DNA of 64,000 bases from Andalucia godoyi (Eukaryota > Discoba > Jakobea > Jakobida > Andaluciidae). The notes below the pieces were generated by a model. That model worked only from the letters and a program-made list of their open reading frames with translations. It did not search any database and was not told where the DNA came from. This document shows, piece by piece, positions 1-9,055 of this stretch (position 1 is the first letter of the stretch; each line of letters opens with the position of its first letter). The stretch spans positions 426,153-490,152 of the forward strand of contig VRVR01000005.1 of assembly GCA_009859145.1 (NCBI GenBank). Reading direction: 5' to 3'. The translations under genes were made by a program, and so were the position numbers.

Positions 1-531
1 TCGCCAAGCACTACGGAATCGAGAAGATCAAGACGATTTGGCGATGCGACTTTTGCCGTGTGTGGAGTTCCCGATGCAACGCACGACCACGCGGAGCGTC
101 TGGTGGAGTTCTCTCTTGCTGTTGTGGAGCTGATGCGGCGACTGAATGCCGACGGGCGACTCATCCCTGGAGAGGAAGTGCGGCTGCGCATCGGAAACCA
201 CACGGGCCCTGTTGTGTGCGGAATCATCGGCGAAACCAAGTTTTCGTTTGACCTGTGGTCGGACAGCGTCAACGTCGCCTCGCGAATGGAGTCCTCCGGC
301 GTGCCGGGCTCCGTCCATGTCAGCCGAGCCACCTATGAGGAGCTGTACGACCGGTTCGAGTTCGAGGACCGCGGCAAGATGGACATCAAAGGAAAGGGCC
401 AGATGCAGACGTACCTCGTTGGGGCTCGTCGCGTGCCCTCCAGACTTCCGCCCCCCGACTGGTCGCTTGTTCTGAACGGCTCCGCATCCTCCAGTGCGGC
501 CCGTCTCAAAGTCCAAACTATCGAAGAGTAA
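1..531 (+). CDS. Class III adenylyl/guanylyl cyclase, C-terminal fragment (frameshifted near base 38)
   Basis: This is the 3' end of a class III nucleotide cyclase, which makes cAMP or cGMP from ATP or GTP; the gene enters from the left edge. From about base 40 the frame reads GDATFAVCGVPD, then RIGNHTGPVVCGIIG and FDLWSDSVNVASRMES, which are the typical catalytic-domain strands with the Asn/Arg transition-state residues (NVASR). The preceding conserved segment IEKIKTI (bases 18-38) is in another frame: one extra T in the TTT at 37-39 separates the two. Without it the text would read straight through. This is either a sequence error or a real lesion. The protein ends shortly after the cyclase domain (stop 529-531) with a Ser-rich tail. 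Substrate specificity cannot be judged from this part. It converges on the signal peptide peptidase gene. Confidence 0.85.
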   Translation, partial: SPSTTESRRSRRFGDATFAVCGVPDATHDHAERLVEFSLAVVELMRRLNADGRLIPGEEVRLRIGNHTGPVVCGIIGETKFSFDLWSDSVNVASRMESSGVPGSVHVSRATYEELYDRFEFEDRGKMDIKGKGQMQTYLVGARRVPSRLPPPDWSLVLNGSASSSAARLKVQTIEE

Positions 532-703
532 ACTCTGTAATTTCTAATTTACAGCATGTAATTCAGTCAAGCACATGATGATGGCACGATCGAAACGCGC
601 CGCCGAAGAAAACTTTCGTGTTTGCACCAACAGTTGCAGTGTTTTTTTTCCCCCGTGTCTATTTTATCAAACCAAATCGCGACGTTGCGTTGCACTCAAT
701 CCA

Positions 704-1816
704 TCAATGGGTCTTATTTCTGTCGTTCTCCCTTCTTGGGGATGTCTGTCGTTCCGGAATTCCTGCGACTGCGAGATTCGAGGACGAGCCCGCGGCTGCG
801 ATTGGAGTACTGCTCGAGTCGGACTTTGGGGAAGACACAGCTGCAGCAGCAGCATCTGACCCTTGTTCTGAAGACTCCGAGTACGCCATCAATTGCTTCC
901 ATTCTCCGCGGATGATTGCGAGCAGTGCAACTGATCCGGTGCAGGCCGGTACGAGATAGAGCAGCGCAGGTTGGGCAGCCTGAAACAAGTGCATCACCGC
1001 AATTGTCGTAGCAAGTCCAACAATGTAGAACAGAACGATTGTGTTGAAATATACGTGCTGTGATCCCAAAACACCAGCGGTCTTTCTGGAGGGCTGCAAG
1101 CGAGCATGATCGAATCGAAGCATCAGTGCACACAAGACTCCTGGAAGAACGATATCTCCCAGACCAAGCATGGAGAACCCGCCCGACGCTCGCGGAATCA
1201 CCAGCTTGATAGGAGCATCAAACTGCGTCGCAACGGACACCATGACTGGGGTTCCAAACACCCAAAAGACGTCATAGACAAACAAACCCCAGAGCAATAC
1301 GCATCCAATCCGGAATGACCCACAAGACATCAGCGCAATCGCAGAGACGGAAAACGCAAGCCCAAGGATATTATTCGCGATCCAATGTTTTGTGAATCCA
1401 TACCACACCACCACCATCAGTCCCGGGATCAGCGAGTAGACATCCTGCATGGAAAACTCAATGTCAATCCACGTCTTGTACTTGAACACAAACGCAGCGT
1501 TCACAGGAGACTGGAACGTCCTCGGCGACAGCTGGACCAAAAAAGGAAGAATGGTCTCGCGAAGCGCAAATGCGCCAAGAAACAAGAAATATCCAGAGAG
1601 GATCATATTCACGTATTCCTTTGGAAGGAACTTGAACGCAAGAAAGAGCCCAAACAACGCGCCAGATGCAATGAACGGGAACATTGTCGCATCACGATGG
1701 GACATAGCTGCTTGCGTCGATGGCGACTGCACCGAGCGGATCGATCCGTACACGATCGGAAGCACCGCAAGCGCTAAAATCGTCCCGTATGTCGGGAGCA
1801 TCGATTCCGCATCCAT
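704..1816 (-). CDS. Signal peptide peptidase (intramembrane aspartyl protease)
   Basis: The 370-residue multi-pass membrane protein matches the SPP/HM13 family, which cleaves signal-peptide remnants and type II membrane proteins within the ER membrane. The two catalytic aspartates are visible: FVYDVFWVFGTP (YD at 181-182) and MLGLGDIVLPG (GLGD at 218-221). The third family signature, QPAL, is at 282-285. About nine hydrophobic segments fill residues 8-300. The tail (about 305-370) is hydrophilic and Ser-rich. Length is close to human HM13 (377). The start ATG at 1816 is followed at once by the first hydrophobic segment. The beta-mannosidase gene upstream runs the same way. Confidence 0.93.
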   Translation of the reverse strand: MDAESMLPTYGTILALAVLPIVYGSIRSVQSPSTQAAMSHRDATMFPFIASGALFGLFLAFKFLPKEYVNMILSGYFLFLGAFALRETILPFLVQLSPRTFQSPVNAAFVFKYKTWIDIEFSMQDVYSLIPGLMVVVWYGFTKHWIANNILGLAFSVSAIALMSCGSFRIGCVLLWGLFVYDVFWVFGTPVMVSVATQFDAPIKLVIPRASGGFSMLGLGDIVLPGVLCALMLRFDHARLQPSRKTAGVLGSQHVYFNTIVLFYIVGLATTIAVMHLFQAAQPALLYLVPACTGSVALLAIIRGEWKQLMAYSESSEQGSDAAAAAVSSPKSDSSSTPIAAAGSSSNLAVAGIPERQTSPRRENDRNKTH

Positions 1817-2192
1817 GGATTTGCTTTGCAGGTCAAAAAGAAAAAAAACTCAAAAAAGAATATTAAGAATTAATTAATTAATTAACTAAAAAATATATTG
1901 CCAAAATACAACATAAAGCCTCTGTCAACAAAATGCAAAGAGAATGAAAAGCCAAAGGATGTATATGAGTGAGTGAAGGTCACACAGAAGGCCGAATATG
2001 ATGAAACACGTGGGCTCTTGCCAGTTCCTGCGCTGAACGGCAATTTAATATTTTTACAACAGAAATAAAATAAAAATAATAATAATAAAAAGATTTGGAA
2101 GAATTGGGCGAGTCCCGTACTCTGTCGACGGCTGTTGGGGAGAGTGTCCGCGACAGAGAGTCCATCGCAAAACGACAGGCTGGAAACAACAG
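1817..2192. other. Intergenic, AT-rich
   Basis: This 376-base gap lies between two minus-strand genes. It contains short AT-rich stretches (TTAATTAATTAATTAA near 1868-1884 and AATAATAATAATAAAA near 2075) but no further gene that I can support. It should hold the beta-mannosidase 3' end and the promoter of the SPP gene. Confidence 0.6.
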
Positions 2193-4949
2193 CTATGATA
2201 TGTGGTGCCAGAGCGACGTGACAGAGAGAGAAGCAGTCAGTTCGGCGATGGATATTGGGGAGTCTGCGTAGAACGTCAAGCTGGTGAGCGTGTTTGGCAG
2301 AACGGTCGGCAACACGTTGTCCGAGAGCCATCCGGGAATGGCTGCGTGAGAGAGCGTAGCCCACATCGCCACGCCGCCGTGCGCATTGGATACATGCAGG
2401 GTGAAGGTCTGGGGAGACAGCTGTGCGGCGACGACGACGGACAGGTTTGGGGCTCGGAGATCTCCAGATGCAATAATTTCTTTAGGTGCTGCAAACAGTT
2501 GAACGTTCGAGCTCAGAACATTGTGACTGGAGTGATCCACCAGCTCCACTTGCGCAAAACATGATGCCTTTTGAGAACATTTTAGCAACCGTAGCGCCTG
2601 GTCCAAATCCTGCTTCCACACCAAGACGGAAGACAGCGGGTCAACGGATACGATGGAAGAGTTTATGGAGCCCAGGAGCTCGCCGTTCCAGTCAAAGGCA
2701 AGGATCGTCGCATACACCTGACCCAGAGCAATGGTTTGGTCGTTCAAGACCCACACTTCAAAATCGGCGCTGAACAGCTGGGCGGTGGCGGCATCTTCCT
2801 TGCCGTCGGACGGACTACTCAGCACGGCCTTGACGACGACAGGAGACACCAACACAGGAGCGTAAAACCGTCGTGCAAAGTAATGGCCCAGCTTCCATGC
2901 ATTTCCATATTCTAAACTCGACCACGAAGGCGCCTGCCAATTGTTGTTGAGCTGCCAATACAGAGTTCCTGCAGTTGACGCGTCTGTTCCGCGCAGCCTC
3001 CTATAGTGCTCCGACTCGGAGCGCATGCACACTCCTTGAAGCAGTTGGCCCAGCCACACAAATGACGAAAATGACGTCTCATTCTGCTGGTACGGAAACA
3101 GAATGGATATTGCCGTGACGAGCTGTGCATTTCCAGACGGATGATGCTGACGATGGTCCATCAGTGGAGAAAACGTGAATAAATCGCTGGGAATCGACAC
3201 GGAGGACCACGACTGCATCGACGGATACGACTGAAAGCCAAACTCGGAGGCAAACCGCGGCTTTGGGAAAATGGTAACATCCGTGCAATCTGTTTCGTAG
3301 GTGTAAAAATGGACGTCGCCTTCCGATGCAGAATTTCCGTCCCCATAGGATAGTACTACCCACCCTTCTTCAGGCTTGTTAACCAAGTATCCGTTCGACG
3401 GAGATGAAGGCCAAAACGGACGCGTATGATCCAGATTAAACACAGTGATCGGAAGGGTGTCTGCATACAGAACATTGTAATCCGTTGCGTAGAGTTTTGA
3501 GTTCAGCTGTGCTGCAACCGTCCAGTCGAGAGTCAGCTGGTTCTCATTGTTTCCTCCATAGACAACTATCGACGGATGGCGAGCCAAACGAAACACTTGG
3601 TCAGAAATTTCACGCTGGACAGAGGCTAGAAATGCCGGATCCCGTGGAACGAGGGCACACGCAAACTTGAATTCCTCCCACACCATCAGCCCCTTCTCGT
3701 CTGCTGCATCGTAAAAGCAATCATCCTCAAATATTCCTCCGCCCCAGACGCGAATCATATTCATGTTTGCATTGACTGCAGCATCCAGAATCGCATTCAA
3801 GAACGTCGCATTGATGCGCGAAGGAGACTGAAATGCGTCCGCGGGGACGTAGTTGGCACCTTTCGCAAAAATACGGACATTGTTGATCACAAACCCAAAA
3901 AGCGATCCGCTGTCGCGTGCTTTTGAGGTATCCAAGACCGTAAGCCGGAAGCCAGTCCTTTTTGTGACCGTGTCGAACACATCGCTCGAAGAGGGAGAAG
4001 AAAGAGAAATCGTGACATCGTGCAATGCAGGACTCCCGAACCCAACGGGCCACCAAAGCGCAACGGGCCCCGTGACAAGCAGAAATGCGTCTGCAACAAT
4101 CTCGTTTCCGCTGACAATTGCCGAAACAGTCGACGTGTTTGTTTTTCCAAGACACGAAACGGACAGTTGCAGGGCATTATCGTGAGAAAACCCATCCGGT
4201 ATGTCCATCACAACGCGTACATACACGATCCAATCGCACAAGGAGTGCGGATTAGTGGGATAAGAGTACACCATTGACCGCTGAATCCTTGGAGTCGAGT
4301 AGAAGATCAGTTTGATGGGGCGGTAGATGCCGACGGCGGCAAAACCCGGACCCCAGTCCCAACCAAATGACGCTTGCGAAGTTCGCACATATTGCCTGTT
4401 TGGAAATCCGTGTGTGGTAATGTACTCTGGATTCAACGGCACATCGTACGGATAGGCTGCTTGCTGCATCGCAGCATACGTGACCGTGGACTCGAACAGC
4501 AGCACCAGGTTGTTGTTCTCTGCAGAGAGGATACTCCGAGGGATCGAAATATAGTGTTCATGAAACATGTTGCTCACCTCGGCTACAAGCTCCCCGTTCA
4601 AGAATACTCGAGCAACGGTCTGAATGCCCTTCATCACAAGTTGCGCAGACGTGCCAGGGACCAGCAGCGATTTGTCGATCGAAAACGACCGTTTGTAGGT
4701 CCACGAATCGAGGGATATCCACTGCTGCAAATCGTCATTGAATCGGAAGTACGGATCTCCAATCACACCTGCAGCGAGCAAATCCGTGTGAACCACGCCC
4801 GGAACCGTCGCCGGGACTTGCACGGATCCATTCGAACTCGTGACCGTCCACGATGACCCACCAAGATCCAGTTCCACTGTAGACGCCCGGCACCGCACAG
4901 CGCAGATCCACGCTAGAATCGCCCCCAAAAAAAGACAGCTGGATTTCAT
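2193..4949 (-). CDS. Secreted/lysosomal beta-mannosidase, GH2
   Basis: The 918-residue protein is a glycoside hydrolase family 2 enzyme of the MANBA type, which removes terminal beta-mannose from N-glycan and polysaccharide fragments. A signal peptide covers about residues 1-24 (MKSSCLFLGAILAWICAVRC). A jelly-roll sugar-binding domain follows, then the TIM barrel with MIRVWGGGIFE. The acid/base glutamate lies in YGGNNENQ (E469) and the nucleophile in FASEFGFQS (E569), spaced as in animal beta-mannosidases (E457 and E554 in human). I chose the ATG at 4949 because it opens directly into the signal peptide; the upstream in-frame codons contain no ATG. Ser/Ala-rich beta-domains form the C-terminal third. 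No frameshift is seen. Confidence 0.95.
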   Translation of the reverse strand: MKSSCLFLGAILAWICAVRCRASTVELDLGGSSWTVTSSNGSVQVPATVPGVVHTDLLAAGVIGDPYFRFNDDLQQWISLDSWTYKRSFSIDKSLLVPGTSAQLVMKGIQTVARVFLNGELVAEVSNMFHEHYISIPRSILSAENNNLVLLFESTVTYAAMQQAAYPYDVPLNPEYITTHGFPNRQYVRTSQASFGWDWGPGFAAVGIYRPIKLIFYSTPRIQRSMVYSYPTNPHSLCDWIVYVRVVMDIPDGFSHDNALQLSVSCLGKTNTSTVSAIVSGNEIVADAFLLVTGPVALWWPVGFGSPALHDVTISLSSPSSSDVFDTVTKRTGFRLTVLDTSKARDSGSLFGFVINNVRIFAKGANYVPADAFQSPSRINATFLNAILDAAVNANMNMIRVWGGGIFEDDCFYDAADEKGLMVWEEFKFACALVPRDPAFLASVQREISDQVFRLARHPSIVVYGGNNENQLTLDWTVAAQLNSKLYATDYNVLYADTLPITVFNLDHTRPFWPSSPSNGYLVNKPEEGWVVLSYGDGNSASEGDVHFYTYETDCTDVTIFPKPRFASEFGFQSYPSMQSWSSVSIPSDLFTFSPLMDHRQHHPSGNAQLVTAISILFPYQQNETSFSSFVWLGQLLQGVCMRSESEHYRRLRGTDASTAGTLYWQLNNNWQAPSWSSLEYGNAWKLGHYFARRFYAPVLVSPVVVKAVLSSPSDGKEDAATAQLFSADFEVWVLNDQTIALGQVYATILAFDWNGELLGSINSSIVSVDPLSSVLVWKQDLDQALRLLKCSQKASCFAQVELVDHSSHNVLSSNVQLFAAPKEIIASGDLRAPNLSVVVAAQLSPQTFTLHVSNAHGGVAMWATLSHAAIPGWLSDNVLPTVLPNTLTSLTFYADSPISIAELTASLSVTSLWHHIS

Positions 4950-5912
4950 TCTCAGTCTCAAGTTGTGAACTTGCGACTCTGATGGTTCTTTGCAAGCGTT
5001 CTATAACCAGAAGAAGCCACGCCAAAATGCACGGAGCGGTGCGGGACATTTATTGAAAGCAACAGCAACAAAAACCAGTCTGCGTTTTTGGGGGGAACGG
5101 GAAAAAATGCCCGCCAGGACGCCATCTAGGAGCAAGTCTCAAGTCTCAAGTCTCAAGGCCTTTACTCCCGCCATTTGAGCAAGTGTGGCTACTGTTGGAG
5201 TGAGGATCCTTGTACTATGTTAATTGTATATGTGAAAAAAGGTTTATTGGGTCTTCTGGCTAAGCTGTCACCGAAGACAGATCCAAGCCACATGTTTTGT
5301 TTTGCTTCTTTTCATTGGGGGCGAGCACCAACTCTTCAATGCAGTCAAAGGGTTATCGCAACCAACATATTCTCCCCCATTGATTCACTATTCAAAATCG
5401 TACAATGCAGGAAACAGAATGTAGTCGGCGGCGCTGCACATTGCGCCAACGACGCTTTGTCTTTGTTCCTTCTTGTTCTCTGGCTTGAAAGCGCATGCCG
5501 AACGCAGTCGATCACATCTTCGTGATTTGAGGATCATCAGCTAGCTCAGCAAGTTCCGACGAGAGGGGATTAACGGGTTTCTTGGTACTCGGCATCGTCG
5601 GGCACGGCCAGTTTCAGTTTGTCGGGAAGATCCCTCTTTGAAGCCATGAAATGCATTGTCTCTGATGAAAGATGCGGCTTGAGGGCCTCCCGTTATGAAA
5701 GACACAAACAAACAGAAAGTAATTGAAACAGAGCAAAGTGAAAGAAGTGAAAGAAATTCTAGACTTCACTACGGTAGGAACATCGCGTCCCCCGCAGGTT
5801 CAGGAGTAAAAAAGCTTCCGGTATGATGTTGTTTGTCTAATGTTAATGTTGATACGCAAGCCGGTCAACCGTGTTCGTCTGAGTGTACTATCAAGAAGTA
5901 GCGAGGTTTTGC
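4950..5912. other. Intergenic; possible unresolved small minus-strand gene
   Basis: This is a 963-base gap between the beta-mannosidase start (minus) and EIPR1 (plus). On the minus strand there are three short overlapping frames with protein-like composition: 5656-5570 (28 codons, contains MASKRDLPDKLKLAVPDD), 5595-5512 (27 codons, contains PVNPLSSELAELADDPQITK) and one from about 5536 to 5390 ending in AADYILFPALYDFE. An AATAAA polyadenylation-like signal on the same strand lies at 5249-5244. Together they could be one small gene with introns or frameshifts, divergent from EIPR1, but I could not join them convincingly. The family is unknown. Confidence 0.25.
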
Positions 5913-6728
5913 ATGTCTTCTGCTATCTTTGGTCTTTCTGCAGCGGTATGTCTCACTTTGCTATTTGGAAGCTCTTTAAACGTGGACGGGGAAAAACCAA
6001 CAAACAAGCCAACCAAACAGACAAATCAATCGCGAAGGAAAGGCAATGGACTAACAGTCTCGTTTGATGGTTATATACTTTTTTATTTTATTGTGTTTGG
6101 TTTTGTTAGAGTCGATGCATTGCGCCGTTGCATGGTGAGACATCTGGCAACCGATTCATAACTGCGACGACCAGTCCGACTGCGACTCCGAATGAAGTGT
6201 ATGTGCTGAATTTCAATGAAGAGTCCAACAAGGTGAGCTGTGAGCACGTCTGGAACCACGACACGGAAATATGGAAGATTATGCCACACTTGCAAGTTCC
6301 GTCGCTGATGCTGGTGATTTCCAACGATCCGTCAAGTGTAGGAAAAGCGACGACGTTTACTGCTTCCTTGTATGACGCGCCTATGCTGCGCAACTTGGAT
6401 GTGCTTGAAGCTGGATCCGGACTTCCGCGCGCGGACTCGGACGATGATGCTCTCCTCAAGGTTTGTGACTTGCCTGACCACTCTGGGAGAGTGCTCGACA
6501 TTATGTGGGATCCGCTCGGAATTTCGTCACAGATTGTTACTGTGGATGACGGAGCAGTGTATGCATGGGGTATCGACTCGGGCGGAACGATCAAGCCCAA
6601 GAAGAAGAGACAGTTTGACGCGTATCGGTCTCTGTTCGCTGTCGATTGGGACCATCACGTTGCCGATCATCTCATGGTTGGTGCGACTTCAGCAGCGTTG
6701 GGTTATGATCTTCGAAGCGATTCGTATG

Positions 6729-6761
<33 letters not shown>

Positions 6762-7459
6762 CCTCATCTCTCTAGCAGAATTCCATATTCCGTCTGTCTA
6801 ACGCCTGGTGTGATTTTTGATGACTTTTCCCACCCGCCTCGTGCATCTTCCTCCTTCTTTCCCTTCCTTTTCTGTAATATTTATATATTTTTTCCTGGCT
6901 GGGTATTGTTCGCGGCTTTACTACTTCTACTACTATTACTACTTTGTACAGAATCACATGCACGCTGGAGCATGCGCATGACGGTCCGGTAAGGCAGGTT
7001 AAATTTAATCCAAACAGACGTTATTTTGTTGCAACGGGGGCCGACGACGGTGCAGTGAACCTTTGGGACACGCGCAACTCGTCGAAGCCTTTCCTCACTT
7101 GCAACTCGCATTCCCACTGGCTCACAGCAATGGCATTCAATCCATTCCACGATCAGTTGCTGCTAACGGCAAGCACCGATGCATTCGTCAATCTGTGGAG
7201 GCTGCCGTCTGTGTCGTCGGAGGTGGAGAAGACCGAGGAAGAAGCAGCGGCAGCAGCGACGCCGTCCAAAAATTCCAAGAAGAAGCAGCAGGCTCCGGCC
7301 AAGGATGCATTGCTTCGAAAAATTGAAGAGCATGAAAATGCGGTATCCAGCGTCGCGTGGAGCGCGCATTCGCCATGGGTGTTCGTCTCGCTATCGATCG
7401 ATGGTCGTGTCCTGTTCCACAACCTTCCACAAGAAGAGAAATACCGCATTCTTTTGTGA
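5913..7459 (+). CDS. EIPR1: EARP/GARP-interacting WD40 protein (EIPR1/TSSC1-like), three exons
   Basis: Exons are 5913-5945, 6110-6723 and 6952-7459, giving 384 residues (human EIPR1 has 387). Exon 1 codes only MSSAIFGLSAA, matching the family N-terminus (IYGLEFQARALTP). Exon 2 opens SRCIAPLHGETSGNRF and ends YDLRSDS. Exon 3 opens ITCTLEHAHDGPV and carries WD repeats such as VNLWDTRNSSKPF and HSHWLTAMAFNPFHDQLLL, ending in the family-typical ILL. Introns start GTATGT and GTATGC and end TTAG and ACAG. In animals EIPR1 is a beta-propeller that binds the EARP/GARP tethering complexes and serves endosomal recycling and dense-core vesicle formation. An acidic/Lys-rich insert (about residues 295-325) interrupts the propeller. 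AATAAA follows near 7491. Confidence 0.93.
5946..6109 (+). other. Spliceosomal intron 1 of EIPR1
   Basis: This 164-base phase-0 intron has a GTATGT donor and a TTTTGTTAG acceptor after a T-rich stretch. A GACTAAC branch-point-like sequence lies near 6049-6055. Reading straight through gives a stop (TAG at 6107-6109) before the conserved exon 2 sequence, so removal is required. Confidence 0.88.
6724..6951 (+). other. Spliceosomal intron 2 of EIPR1, containing a CT repeat
   Basis: This 228-base intron starts GTATGCTCTC and ends TTTGTACAG. A (CT)n tract of about 28 bases begins six bases into it (6729-6756). Splicing joins TC|A to make a Ser codon and keeps the WD40 frame on both sides. Confidence 0.9.
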
Positions 7460-7596
7460 TTAAACTTGAAAAAACAAAAAGCAAAATAACAAATAAACAA
7501 AGAAGTATCTTGCAAAAGCAACGACGACAGCCGCCGTCACTCACCGAAGAACCCTTCAACATTTTGGGCCCGAATATTGCACATACTATACATTGG

Positions 7597-8466
7597 TCAG
7601 TCAACGTGGTCGGAAAACACAAGTCCCGAGACAGGGTCGCCGCGAGACCGCCGTTTGTTTACCGGAAGCCTGCTCCCGGGAGGCGCAGCTCGTTTCGGAA
7701 CCGCAGATTTCGCTGAAGTGGCACTATCGACAGGGACGTCCATAGCCAGCATGACCGCAGATGGCTTCGCAATTCGATGTCTCCTGTTCTTCTCAAATCG
7801 AATCGCATCCTCCTCTTCGTCATTGCCTTCTGTAGCAAAGCGACTTCCAGAAAACGACGAGGCTCCTCGCACGTGAAACGCTTTTCCAATGCTTCCAAAC
7901 TCCAAATCTTCCATAATTTCATCTACTTCTTCAGCTGGAACATTCGGCGTTGTTTTGGTCTGCGCACTGCTTGGTCCGGAATGGCCTCTTGGAACACTGT
8001 GGCGACCAGGGCCAGTCCCGTGGCTATTATTATTGACATTATGGTTCCTCGCATTGCTTTGGTGAGGTGCCAAGGCGGGGGGATCCTGTAAGCCAAAAGC
8101 TGGGAACTTGGCTCTTGGGTTCGAGAGCTCGGCAATTTCGACCTCATCTTCAATTACGTCCTCGTCGCACCGCCCCTTCATCGATGAGTTGGACGAAAAA
8201 TTCGGGTGTCCCTTCATATTCGCCAAGGAGCTGATCGGAGGGGACTGTTTGGAGGCCGGTTGTTTCGAAGTCGGCACCAATTGTGCTTGAATTTGGGATG
8301 CATATGTGGGCCTTTGCGTTGCTGGAAGACTGGCTGTTGCAGTCGTGTTGGGGAGTCGAGGACTTGGATGCAAGGCGACCGGAGTTTGCTTGACAGCCAC
8401 CGAAGGCGGACTCGACGACAGATGAGTCTTTTGCCCTCTTGCAGACTGCGAGGGACCTTTCGACAT
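7597..8466 (-). CDS. Hypothetical low-complexity protein
   Basis: I do not recognise this 289-residue protein. The first half is rich in Ser, Pro, Gln and Thr. There are two acidic patches (CDEDVIEDEVEIAEL near 102-116 and EEVDEIMEDLEFGSIGKAF near 180-198). A basic C-terminus (KKRAAPPGSRLPVNKRRSR-like) suggests nuclear location. I chose the ATG at 8466 (MSKGPSQ). A longer in-frame start at 8553 would add 29 hydrophobic residues encoded by a pyrimidine-rich leader. It converges with EIPR1 and is divergent from the small reading frame at 8657. Confidence 0.6.
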   Translation of the reverse strand: MSKGPSQSARGQKTHLSSSPPSVAVKQTPVALHPSPRLPNTTATASLPATQRPTYASQIQAQLVPTSKQPASKQSPPISSLANMKGHPNFSSNSSMKGRCDEDVIEDEVEIAELSNPRAKFPAFGLQDPPALAPHQSNARNHNVNNNSHGTGPGRHSVPRGHSGPSSAQTKTTPNVPAEEVDEIMEDLEFGSIGKAFHVRGASSFSGSRFATEGNDEEEDAIRFEKNRRHRIAKPSAVMLAMDVPVDSATSAKSAVPKRAAPPGSRLPVNKRRSRGDPVSGLVFSDHVD

Positions 8467-8656
8467 TTCTATCAGTAATTGGCTCAGAAAACAGAACTCT
8501 CCCCTCCCAAATCCAAAATTGGCCAATAAGAAGAAAGGGGAAGGGAAAAACATGGAAAAAACAATCCAAAGTGGAGCGCTCCGTTCGATATAACGAGACC
8601 TTTTTAGAGCACTCTCTTAATCAAAGGCAAAGAAATCAGAGTGAAACGGTCGTGAA

Positions 8657-8818
8657 ATGTCCGGCAGAACCAGCCATCCTCTCATGCACATCCTCTACAG
8701 TCCTCACAATCCATCTTTCACGGACGTCCTATGCCAGAACCTCAAGTCGTTTGCACTAGGAGTACCCGGTGGATTCCGACACAAGGACGGCGTGTCGCTG
8801 GATTCGCAAGCATGTTGA
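8657..8818 (+). CDS. Candidate 53-residue small protein
   Basis: An ATG-initiated frame codes 53 residues starting MSGRTSHPLMHILYSPHNPS, with a middle section KSFALGVPGGFRHKDG. An AATAAA sits at 8851-8856, 33 bases after the stop. The frame starts 190 bases from the divergent start of the gene at 8466, a spacing like other divergent pairs here. No family is recognised. It could also be a chance frame in the 589-base gap 8467-9055, where I see no other gene. Confidence 0.35.
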   Translation: MSGRTSHPLMHILYSPHNPSFTDVLCQNLKSFALGVPGGFRHKDGVSLDSQAC

Positions 8819-9055
8819 TGCGCATCGTCTTTGGATGCTTGTGGAACCGAAATAAAGATAATACAAGGTCATTTCAACAGCGGAGTCGCATCGTCAGTGC
8901 CGGAGAGGAGAGGCGCGGGAGGGGAGGGGACGTCGTAAAGATCAGGATGGATGCAGCAATGCAATGGAAAAAAGAGTACTACAAATATTTACAAGCGCCG
9001 GCGCAATCGCAGGCGATCGGAACGAAGAGGGGGAAAAAACCGGTGAGTAGCTCGG

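Noticed and set aside
5763-5778. CACTACGGTAGG shared with 38993-39006
   Set aside because: A 12-base match between two places in 64 kb is expected by chance, and the contexts and orientations differ.
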